The notes under the pieces are model-generated. The model saw only the letters and a list, made by a program, of their open reading frames with translations. It was not told the origin of the DNA and did no database searches. This document shows positions 24,001 through 35,400 of a DNA stretch of 64,000 nucleotides, in pieces (position 1 is the stretch's first letter; each line of letters starts with the position of its first letter). The position numbers were made by a program, and so were the translations under genes. This DNA comes from Hydractinia symbiolongicarpus. Its lineage: Eukaryota; Cnidaria; Hydrozoa; Anthoathecata; Hydractiniidae. Location: assembly GCF_029227915.1 (NCBI RefSeq), contig NC_079876.1, positions 746,001-810,000 on the forward strand, read 5' to 3'.

Positions 24001-27000
24001 GCATGAGACTTGCAGTTTTCAAAAATGTTTTCATTTTTGTTGAGACGCTTAATAAAAGAGGTTTAATCGCCGGCAAACGAAATCCCGCGATTTCCCGTAA
24101 ATCCCGGGCTTGGCCCGTATAGTCGAATGTATACAAAGAAAGTACCCAGGGAGTAAACTCAATTCCCGAACGATTTTTTAATTTTTTTTTCACCACTAAA
24201 ACGCATGAGACTTGTAGTTTTCAGAAATGTTTTCATTTTTGATGAGACGCTTAATGAAAGTGGTTTAATCGCTGGCAAACGAAAACCGCGATTTCCCGTA
24301 AATCCCGGGCTTGGCGTATACAAAGAAAGTACCCTGTAAGTAAACTCATTTCCAAAACGATTTTTTAAATTATATTTTCACCACTAAAACGCATGAGACT
24401 TGTAGTTTTTAAAAATGTTTTCATTTTTGATGAGACGCTGAATAAAAGAAGTTTAATCGCCGGCAAACGAAAACCCGCCATTTCCCGTAAACACCGGACT
24501 CGGCCCGGATAGTCAAAAGTATACAAAGAAAGTACCCAGGGAGTAAACTCATTTCCCGAACGATTTTTTAAATTATTTTTTCACCACTAAAACGCATGAG
24601 ACTGGTAGTTTTCAGAAATGTTTTCAATTTTGATGAGACGCTTAATAAAAGTGGTTTAATCGCCGGCAAACGAAAACCCGCGATTTCCCGTAAATCCCGG
24701 GCTTGGCCCGTATAGTCGAATGTATACAAAGAAAGTACCCTGTGAGTAAACTCATTTCCCGAACGATTTTTTAAATTAATTTTTCACCACTAAAACGCAT
24801 GAGACTTGTAGTTCACAAAAATGTTTTCATTTTTGATGAGACGCTGAATAAAAGAAGTTTAATTGCCGGCAAACGAAAACCTGCGATTTCCCGTAAATCC
24901 CGGACTCGGCCCGTATAGTCAAAAGTATACAAAGAAAGTACCCAAGGTGTAAACTCATTTCCCGAACGATTTTTTAAATTATTTTTTCACCACTAAAACG
25001 CATGAGACTTGTAGTTTTCAAAAATGTTTTCATTTTTGATGAGACGCTGAATAAAAGAAGTTTAATCGCCGGCAAACGAAAACCTGCGATTTCCCGTAAA
25101 TCCCCGACTCGGCCCGTATAGTCAAAAGTATACAAAGAAAGTACCCGGGGTGTAAACTCATTTCCCGACCGATTTTTCAAATTATTATTTCACCACTAAA
25201 GCCCATGAGACTTGTAGTTTTTAAAAATGTTTTCATTTTTGATGAGACGCTGACTAAAAGAAGTTTAATTGCCGGCAAACGAAAACCCGCGACTTCCCGT
25301 AAATCCCGGACTCGGCCCGTATAGTCAAAAGTTTACAAAGAAAGTACCCTGTGAGTAAACTCATTTACCGAACGATTTTTTAAATTATCTTTTCACCACT
25401 AAACCGCATGAGACTTGCAGTTTTCAAAAATGTTTTCATTTTTGTTGAGACGCTTAATAAAAGAGGTTTTATCGCCGGCAAACGAAATCCCGCGATTTCC
25501 CGTAAATCCCAAGCTTGGCCCGTATAGTCGAATGTATACAAAGAAAGTACCCAGGGAGTAAACTCATTTCCCGAACGATTTTTTAATTTTTTTTTTCACC
25601 ACTAAAACGCATGAGACTTGTAGTTTTCAGAAATGTTTTCATTTTTGATGAGACGCTTAAAGAAAGTGGTTTAATCGCTAGCAAACGAAAACCCGCGATT
25701 TCCCGTAAATCCCGGGCTTGGCCCGTATAGTCGAATGTATACAAAGAAAGTACCCTGTGAGTAAACTCATTTCCAAAACGATTTTTTAAATTATATTTTC
25801 TCCACTAAAACGCATGAGACTTGTAGTTTTTAAAAATGTTTTCATTTTTGATGAGACGCTGAATAAAAGAAGTTTAATCGCCGGCAAACGAAAACCCGCC
25901 ATTTTCCGTAAACCCCGGACTTGGCCCGGATAGTCAAAAGTATACAAAGAAAGTACCCAGGGAGTAAACTCATTTCCCGAACGATTTTTTAAATTATTTT
26001 TTCACCACTAAAACGCATGAGACTTGTAGTTTTTAGAAATGTTTTCATTTTTGATGAGACGCTTAATGAAAGTGGTTTAATCGCTGGCAATCGAAAACCC
26101 GCGATTTCCCGTAAATCCCAGGCTTGGCCCGTATAGTCGAATGTATACAAAGAAAGTACCCAGGGTGTAAACTCATTTCCCGAACGATTTTTTAAATTAT
26201 TTTTTCACCACTAAAACGCATGAGACTTGTAGTTTTCAAAAATGTTTTCAGTTTTGATGAGACGCTGAATAAAAGAAGTTTAATCGCCGGCAAACGAAAA
26301 CCTGCGATTTCCCGTAAATCCCCGACTCGGCCCGTATAGTCAAAAGTATACAAAGAAAGTACCCGGGGTGTAAACTCATTTCCCGAACGATTTTTCAAAT
26401 TATTATTTCACCACTAAAGCCCATGAGACTTTTAGTTTTTAAAAATGTTTTCATTTTTGATGAGACGCTGACTAAAAGAAGTTTAATTGCCGGCAAACGA
26501 AAACCCGCGACTTCCCGTAAATCCCGGACTCGGCCCGTATAGTCAAAAGTATACAAAGAAAGTACCCTGTGAGTAAACTCATTTCCCGAACGATTTTTTA
26601 AATTATCTTCTCACCACTAAATCGCATGAGACTTGCAGTTTTCAAAAATGTTTTCATTTTTGATGAGACGCTTTATAAAAGAGGTTTAATCGCCGGCAAA
26701 CGAAATCCCGCGATTTCCCGTAAATCCCGGGCTTGGCCCGTATAGTCGAATGTATACAAAGAAAGTACCCAGGGAGTAAACTCATTTCCCGAACGATTTT
26801 TTAATTTTTTTTTTCACCACTAAAACGCATGAGACTTGTAGTTTTCAGAAATGTTTTCATTTTTGATGAGACGCTTAAAGAAAGTGGTTTAATCGCTAGC
26901 AAACGAAAACCCGCGATTTCCCGTAAATCCCGGGCTTGGCCCGTATAGTCGAATGTATACAAAGAAAGTACCCTGTGAGTAAACTCATTTCCAAAACGAT

Positions 27001-28237
27001 TTTTTAAATTATATTTTCACCACTAAAACGCATGAGACTTGTAGTTTTTAAAAATGTTTTCATTTTTGATGAGACGCTGAATAAAAGAAGTTTAATCGCC
27101 GGCAAACGAAAACCCGCCATTTTCCGTAAACCCCGGACTCGGCCGGATAGTCAAAAGTATACAAAGAAAGTACCCAGGGAGTAAACTCATTTCCCGAACG
27201 TTTTTTTAAATTATTTTTTCACCACTAAAACGCATGAGACTTGTAGTTTTCAAAAATGTTTTCATTTTTGATGAGACGCTGAATAAAAGAAGTTTAATCG
27301 CCGGCAAACGAAAACCTGCGATTTCCCGTAAATCCCCGACTCGGCCCGTATAGTCAAAAGTATACAAAGAAAGTACCCGGGGTGTAAACTCATTTCCCGA
27401 ACGATTTTTCAAATTATTATTTCAACACTAAAGCCCATGAGACTTGTAGTTTTTAAAAATGTTTTCATTTTTGATGAGACGCTGACTAAAAGAAGTTTAA
27501 TTGCCGGCAAACGAAAACCCGCGACTTCCCGTAAATCCCGGACTCGGCCCGTATAGTCAAAAGTATACAAAGAAAGTACCCTGTGAGTAAACTCATTTCC
27601 CGAACGATTATTTAAATTATCTTTTCACCACTAAACCGCATGAGACTTGCAGTTTTCAAAAATGTTTTCATTTTTGTTGAGACGCTTAATAAAAGAGGTT
27701 TAATCGCCGGCAAACGAAATCCCGCGATTTCCCGTAAATCCCGGGCTTGGCCCGTATAGTCGAATGTATACAAAGAAAGTACCCAGGGATTAAACTCAAT
27801 TCCCGAACGATTTTTTAATTTTTTTTTCACCACTAAAACGCATGAGACTTGTAGTTTTCAGAAATGTTTTCATTTTTGATGAGACGCTTAATGAAAAGGG
27901 TTTAATCGCTGGCAAACGAAAACCGCGATTTCCCGTAAATCCCGGGCTTGGCGTATACAAAGAAAGTACCCTGTAAGTAAACTCATTTCCAAAACGATTT
28001 TTTAAATTATATTTTCACCACTAAAACGCATGAGACTTGTAGTTTTTAAAAATGTTTTCATTTTTGATGAGACGCTGAATAAAAGAAGTTTAATCGCCGG
28101 CAAACGAAAACCCGCCATTTCCCGTAAACACCGGACTCGGCCCGGATAGTCAAAAGTATACAAAGAAAGTACCCAGGGAGTAAACTCATTTCCCGAACGA
28201 TTTTTTAAATTATTTTTTCACCACTAAAACGCATGAG
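20940..28237 (+). repeat. Block 6: 3637-bp 18-monomer HOR, two tandem copies
   Basis: Bases 20940-24576 and 24577-28213 match at a constant shift of 3637 bp, with identity running on to about 28237. The unit is 18 monomers minus 17 bp: one monomer has a 14-bp deletion and several have 1-bp deletions. Markers repeated at the same shift include GAGACTGGTAG, GTAGTTCACAAAAATG, TTTTTGTTGAGACGC, CCCAAGCTTGG, CGCTAGCAAACG and GCTGGCAATCG. Differences are few, for example AGTCGCC near 23051 against AATCGCC, and GGGAGTAAACTC against GGGATTAAACTC near 27788. Inside each unit a 6-monomer (1218 bp) and a 5-monomer (1014 bp) internal repeat can be traced, so the unit itself grew by duplication. Confidence 0.92.
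24311..24320 (+). other. Monomer with a 14-bp internal deletion
   Basis: CTTGGC joins directly to GTATACAAAG at 24315/24316; the CCGTATAGTCGAAT of neighbouring monomers is missing, removing the left half of the GTATA dyad. The same junction occurs at 27952/27953, exactly 3637 bp downstream, so the deletion predates the 18-monomer duplication and is a clean marker for it. Confidence 0.92.
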
Positions 28238-29489
28238 ACTTGTAGTTTTAAGAAATGTTTTCATTTTTGATGAGACGCTTAATGAAAGTGGTTTAATCGC
28301 TAGCAAACGAAAACCCGCGATTTCCCGTAAATCCCGGGCTTGGCCCGTATAGTCGAATGTATACAAAGAAAGTACCCTGTGAGTAAACTCATTTCCCGAA
28401 CGATTTTTTAAATTATTTTTTCACCACTAAAACGCATGAGACTTGTAGTTTTTAGAAATGTTTTCATTTTTGATGAGACGCTGAATAAAAGAAGTTTAAT
28501 CGCCGGCAAACGAAAACCTGCGATTTCCCGTAAATCCTCGACTCGGCCCGGATAGTCAAAAGTAAAAAAAGAAAGTACCCAGGAAGTAAACTCATTTCCC
28601 GAACGATTTTTTAAATTATTTTTTCACCACTAAAACGCATGAGACTTGTAGTTTTTAGAAATGTTTTCATTTTTGATGAGACGCTGAATAAAAGAAGTTT
28701 AATCGCCGGCAAACGAAAACCTGCGATTTCCCGTAAATCCTGGACTCGGCCCGGATAGTCAAAAGTATACAAAGAAAGTACCCAGGGAGTAAACTCATTT
28801 CCCAAACGATTTTTTAAATTGTTATTTCACCACTAAAGCCCATGAGACTTGTAGTTTTTAAAAATGTTTTCATTTTTGATGAGACGCTGAATAAAAGATG
28901 TTTAATCGCCGGCAAACGAAAACCCGCGATTTCCCGTAAATCCCGGACTCGGCCCGTATAGTCAAAAGTATACAAGGAAAGTACCCAGTGAGTAAACTCA
29001 TTTCCCGAACGAATTTTTAAATTGTTATTTCACCACTAAAGCCCATGAGACTTGTAGTTTTCAGAAATATTTTCATTTTTGATGTGACGCTTAATGAAAG
29101 TGGTTTAATCGCCGGCAAACGAAAACCCGCGATTTCCCGTAAATCCCGGGCTTGGCCCGTATAGTCGAATGTATACAAAGAAAGTACCCTGTGAGTAAAC
29201 TCATTTCCAAAATGATTTTTTAAATTATGTTTTCACCACTAAAACGCTTGAGAATTGTAGTTTTCAAAAATGTTTTCATTTCTGATGAGACGCTGAAGAA
29301 AAGAAGTTTAATCGCGGGCAAACGAAAACCCGCGATTTCCCGTAAATCCCGGGCTTGGCCCGTATAGTCAAAAGTATACAAAGGTAGTACCCAGGGAGTA
29401 AACTCATTTCCCGAACGATTTTTTAATTTATTTTTTCACCACTAAAACGCATGAGAATTGTAGTTTTCAAAAATGTTTTCATTTTTGAT
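28238..29489 (+). repeat. Linker monomers with a displaced block-2-like segment
   Basis: About six monomers without a long-period partner next door. The stretch from about 29040 to 29480 carries the block-2 haplotype: CGCTTAATGAAAGTGG, GTCGAATGTATAC, TTTCCAAAATGATT, CGCTTGAGAATTG, CTGAAGAAAAG and the perfect hairpin at 29310-29337. These are otherwise confined to 3.3-10.1 kb. A monomer near 28565 has AAAGTAAAAAAAGAAAG in place of AAAGTATACAAAGAAAG. Confidence 0.75.
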
Positions 29490-32400
29490 GAGACGCTGAA
29501 TAAAAGAAGTTTAATCGCCGGCAAACGAAAACCTGCGATTTCCCGTAAATCCTGGACTCGGCCCGTATAGTCAAAAGTATACAAAGAAAGTACCCAGGGA
29601 GTAAACTAATTTCCTAAACGATTTTTTAAATTATTATTTCACCACTAAAGCCCATGAGACTTGTAGTTTTTAAAAATATTTTCATTTTTGATGAGACGCT
29701 GAATAAAAGAAGTTTAATCGCCGGCAAACGAAAACCCGCGATTTCCCGTAAATCCTGGACTCGGCCCGTATAGTCAATAGTATACAAAGAAAGTACCCAG
29801 GGAGTAAACTCATTTCCCGACGATTTTTTAAATTATTTTTTTACCACTAAAATGCATGAGACTTGTAGTTTTCAGAAATGTTTTCATTTTTGATGAGACG
29901 CTTAATGAAAGTGGTTTAATCGCCGGCAAACGAAAACCCGCGATTTCCCGTAAGTCCCGGGCTTGGCCCGTATAGTCGAATGTAAACAAAGAAAGTACCC
30001 TGTGAGTAAACTCATTTCCAAAACGATTTTTTAAATTATCTTTTCACCACTAAAACGCATGAGACTTGTATTTTTCAAAAATGTTTTCATTTTTGATGAG
30101 ACGCTGAATAAAAGAAGTTTAATCGCCAGCAAACGAAAACCCGCGACTCCCCGTAAATCCCGGACTCGGCCCGTATAGTCAAAAGTATACAAAGAAAGTA
30201 CCCAGGGAGTAAACTCATTTCCCGAACGATTTTTTATATTACTTTTTCACCACTAAAACGCATGAGACTTGTAGTTTTCAAAAATGTTTTTATTTTTGAT
30301 GAGACGCTGAATAAAAGAAGTTTAATCTCCGGCAAACAAACACCCGCCATTTCCCGTAAATCCCGGCTTGGCCCGTATAGTCAAAAGTATACAAAGAATG
30401 TACCCAGGGAGTAAACTCATTTCCCGAACGATTTTTTAAATTATTATTTCACCACTAAAGCCCATGACACTTGTAGTTTTTAAAAATATTTTCATTTTTG
30501 ATGAGACGCTTAATGAAAGTGGTTTAATCGCCGGCAAACGAAAACCCGCGATTTCCCGTAAGTCCCGGGCTTGGCCCGTATAGTCGAATGTAAACAAAGA
30601 AAGTACCCTGTGAGTAAACTCATTTCCAAAACGATTTTTTAAATTATCTTTTCACCACTAAAACGCATGAGACTTGTATTTTTCAAAAATGTTTTCATTT
30701 TTGATGAGACGCTGAATAAAAGAAGTTTAATCGCCGGCAAACGAAAACCCGCGACTCCCCGTAAATCCCGGACTCGGCCCGTATAGTCAAAAGTATACAA
30801 AGAAAGTACCCAGGGAGTAAACTCATTTCCCGAACGATTTTTTATATTACTTTTTCACCACTAAAACGCATGAGACTTGTAGTTTTCAAAAATGTTTTCA
30901 TTTTTGATGAGACGCTGAATAAAAGAAGTTTAATCTCCGGCAAACAAACACCCGCCATTTCCCGTAAATCCCGGCTTGGCCCGTATAGTCAAAAGTATAC
31001 AAAGAATGTACCCAGGGAGTAAACTCATTTCCCGAACGATTTTTTAAATTATTTTTTAACCACTAAAACGCATGAAACTTGAAGTTTTCAGAAATGTTTT
31101 CATTTTTGATGAGACGCTTAATGAAAGTGGTTTAATCGCCGGTAAACGAAAACCCGCGATTTCCCGTAAATCCCGGGCTTGGCCCGTATAGTCGAATGTA
31201 TACAAAGAAAGTACCCTGTGAGTAAACTCATTTCCAAAACGATTTTTTAAATTATCTTTTCACCACTAAAACGCATGAGACTTGTAGTTTTCAAAAATGT
31301 TTTCATTTTTGATGAGACGCTGAATAAAAGAAGTTTGATCGCCGGCAAACGAAAACCCGCGACTCCCCGTAAATCCCGGACTCGGCCCGTATAGTCAAAA
31401 GTATACAAAGAAAGTACCCAGGGAGTAAACTCATTTCCCGAACGATTTTTTATATTTCTTTTTTACCACTATAACGCATGAGACTTGTAGTTTTCAAAAA
31501 TGTTTTCATTTTTGATGAGACGCTGAATAAAAGAAGTTTAATCGCCGGCAAACAAAAACCCGCCATTTCCCGTAAATCCCGGCTTGGCCCGTATAGTCAA
31601 AAGTATACAAAGAAAGTACCCAGGGAGTAAACTCATTTCCCGAACGATTTTTAAATTATTTTTTCACCATTAAAACGCATGAGACTTGTAGTTTTCAAAA
31701 ATGTTTTCATTTTTAATGAGACGCTGAATAAAAGAAGTTTAATCGCCGGCAAACGAAAACCTGCGATTTCCCGTAAATCCTGGACTCGGCCCGTATAGTC
31801 AAAAGTATACAAAGAAAGTACCCAGGGAGTAAACTCATTTCCCAAACGATTTTTTAAATTATTATTTCACCACTAAAGCCCATGAGACTTGTAGTTTTTA
31901 ATAATGTTTTCATTTTTGATGAGACGCCGAATAAAACATGTTTAATCGCCGGCAAACGAAAACCCGCGATTTCCCGTAAATCCCGGACTCGGCCGGTATA
32001 GTCAAAAGTATACAAGGAAAGTACCCAGTGAGTAAACTCATTTCCCGAACGAATTTTTAAATTATTTTTTCACCACTAAAACGCATGAGACTTGTAGTTT
32101 TTAAAAATGTTTTCATTTTTAATGAGACGCTGAATAAAAGAAGTTTAATCTCCGGCAAACGAAAACCTGCGATTTCCCGTAAATCCTGGACTCGGCCCGT
32201 ATAGTCAAAAGTATACAAAGAAAGTACCCAGGGAGTAAACTCATTTCCCGAACGAATTTTTAAATTATTTTTTCACCACTAAAACGCATGAGACTTGTAG
32301 TTTTCAGTAATGTTTTCATTTTTGATGAGACGCTGAATATAAGAAGTTTAATCGCCGGCAAACGAAAACCTGCGATTTCCCGTAAATCCCGGACTCGGCC

Positions 32401-35400
32401 CGTATAGTCAAAAGTATACAAGGAAAGTACCTAGTGAGTAAACTTATTTCCCGAACGAATTTTTAAATTATTTTTTCACCACTAAAACGCATGAGACTTG
32501 TAGTTTTTAAAATTGTTTTCATTTTTGATGAGACGCTGAATAAAAGAAGTTTAATCGCCGGCAAACGAAAACCTGCAATTTCCCGTAAATCCTGGACTCG
32601 GCCCGTATAGTCAAAAGTATACAAAGAAAGTACCCAGGGAGTAAACTCATCTCCCAAACGATTTTTTAAATTATTATTTCACCACTAAAGCCCATAAGAC
32701 TTGTAGTTTTTAAAATTGTTTTCATTTTTGATGAGACCTGAATAAAAGATGCTTAATTGCCGGCAAACGAAAACCCGCGATTTCCCGTAAATCCCGGACT
32801 CGGCCCGTATAGTCAAAAGTATACAAAGAAAGTACCCAGGGAGTAAACTCATTTCCCAAACGATTTTTTAAATTATTATTTCACTACTAAAGCCCATGAG
32901 ACTTGTAGTTTTTAAAAATGTTTTCATTTTTGATGAGACGCTGAATATAAGAAGTTTAATCGCCGGCAAACGAAAACCCGCGATTTCCCGTAAATCCTGG
33001 ACTCGGCCCGTATAGTCAAAAGTATACAAAGAAAGTACCCAGGGAGTAAACTCATTTCCCGACGATTTTTTAAATTATTTTTTCACCACTAAAACGCATG
33101 AGACTTCTAGTTTTCAGAAATGTTTTCATTTTTGATGACACGCTTAATGAAAGTGGTTTAATCTCCGGCAAACGAAAACCCGCGATTTCCCGTAAGTCCC
33201 GGGCTTGGCCCGTATAGTCGAATGTATACAAAGAAAGTACCCTGTGAGTAAACTCATTTCCAAAACGATTTTTTAAATTATCTTTTCACCACTAAAACGC
33301 ATGAGACTTGTATTTTTCAAAAATGTTTTCATTTTTGATGAGACGCTGAATAAAACAAGTTTAATCGCCGGCAAACGAAAACCCGCGACTCCCCGTAAAT
33401 CCCGGACTCGGCCCGTATAGTCAAAAGTATACAAAGAAAGTACCCAGGGAATAAACTCATTTCCCGAACGATTTTTTATATTACTTTTTCACCACTAAAA
33501 CGCATGAGACTTGTAGTTTTCAAAAATGTTTTCATTTTTGATGAGACGCTGAATAAAAGAAGTTTAATCGCCGGCAAACAAACACCCGCCATTTCCCGTA
33601 AATCCCGGCTTGGCCCGTATAGTCAAAAGTATACAAAGAATGTACCCAGGGAGTAAACTCATTTCCCGGACGATTTTTTAAATTATTTTTTAACCACTAA
33701 AACGCATGAGACTTGAAGTTTTCAGAAATGTTTTCATTTTTGATGAGACGCTTAATGAAAGTGGTTTAATCGCCGGTAAACGAAAACCCGCGATTTCCCG
33801 TAAATCCCGGGCTTGGCCCGTATAGTCGAATGTATACAAAGAAAGTACCCTGTGAGTAAACTCATTTCCAAAACGATTTTTTAAATTATCTTTTCACCAC
33901 TAAAACGCATGAGACTTGTAGTTTTCAAAAATGTTTTCATTTTTGATGAGACGCTGAATAAAAGAAGTTTGATCGCCGGCAAACGAAAACCCGCGACTCC
34001 CCGTAAATCCCGGACTCGGCCCGTATAGTCAAAAGTATACAAAGAAAGTACCCAGGGAGTAAACTCATTTCCCGAACGATTTTTTATATTTCTTTTTCAC
34101 CACTATAACGCATGAGACTTGTAGTTTTCAAAAATGTTTTCATTTTTGATGAGACGCTGAATAAAAGAAGTTTAATCGCCGGCAAACAAAAACCCGCCAT
34201 TTCCCGTAAATCCCGGCTTGGCCCGTATAGTCAAAAGTATACAAAGAAAGTACCCAGGGAGTAAACTCATTTCCCGAACGATTTTTAAATTATTTTTTCA
34301 CCATTAAAACGCATGAGACTTGTAGTTTTCAAAAATGTTTTCATTTTTAATGAGACGCTGAATAAAAGAAGTTTAATCGCCGGCAAACGAAAACCTGCGA
34401 TTTCCCGTAAATCCTGGACTCGGCCCGTATAGTCAAAAGTATACAAAGAAAGTACCCAGGGAGTAAACTCATTTCCCAAACGATTTTTTAAATTATTATT
34501 TCACCACTAAAGCCCATGAGACTTGTAGTTTTTAATAATGTTTTCATTTTTGATGAGACGCCGAATAAAACATGTTTAATCGCCGGCAAACGAAAACCCG
34601 CGATTTCCCGTAAATCCCGGACTCGGCCGGTATAGTCAAAAGTATACAAGGAAAGTACCCAGTGAGTAAACTCATTTCCCGAACGAATTTTTAAATTATT
34701 TTTTCACCACTAAAACGCATGAGACTTGTAGTTTTTAAAAATGTTTTCATTTTTAATGAGACGCTGAATAAAAGAAGTTTAATCGCCGGCAAACGAAAAC
34801 CTGCGATTTCCCGTAAATCCTGGACTCGGCCCGTATAGTCAAAAGTATACAAAGAAAGTACCCAGGGAGTAAACTAATTTCCTAAACGATTTTTTAAATT
34901 ATTATTTCACCACTAAAGCCCATGAGACTTGTAGTTTTTAAAAATATTTTCATTTTTGATGAGACGCTGAATAAAAGAAGTTTAATCGCCGGCAAACGAA
35001 AACCCGCGATTTCCCGTAAATCCTGGACTCGGCCCGTATAGTCAATAGTATACAAAGAAAGTACCCAGGGAGTAAACTCATTTCCCGACGATTTTTTAAA
35101 TTATTTTTTTACCACTAAAACGCATGAGACTTGTAGTTTTCAGAAATGTTTTCATTTTTGATGAGACGCTTAATGAAAGTGGTTTAATCGCCGGCAAACG
35201 AAAACCCGCGATTTCCCGTAAGTCCCGGGCTTGGCCCGTATAGTCGAATGTAAACAAAGAAAGTACCCTGTGAGTAAACTCATTTCCAAAACGATTTTTT
35301 AAATTATCTTTTCACCACTAAAACGCATGAGACTTGTATTTTTCAAAAATGTTTTCATTTTTGATGAGACGCTGAATAAAAGAAGTTTAATCGCCAGCAA

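Noticed and set aside
24311-24320. 14-bp deletion explained by simple slippage between the two GTATA copies
   Set aside because: Recombination between the GTATA words would remove 12 bp; the junction lacks 14 bp, so that exact mechanism does not fit.
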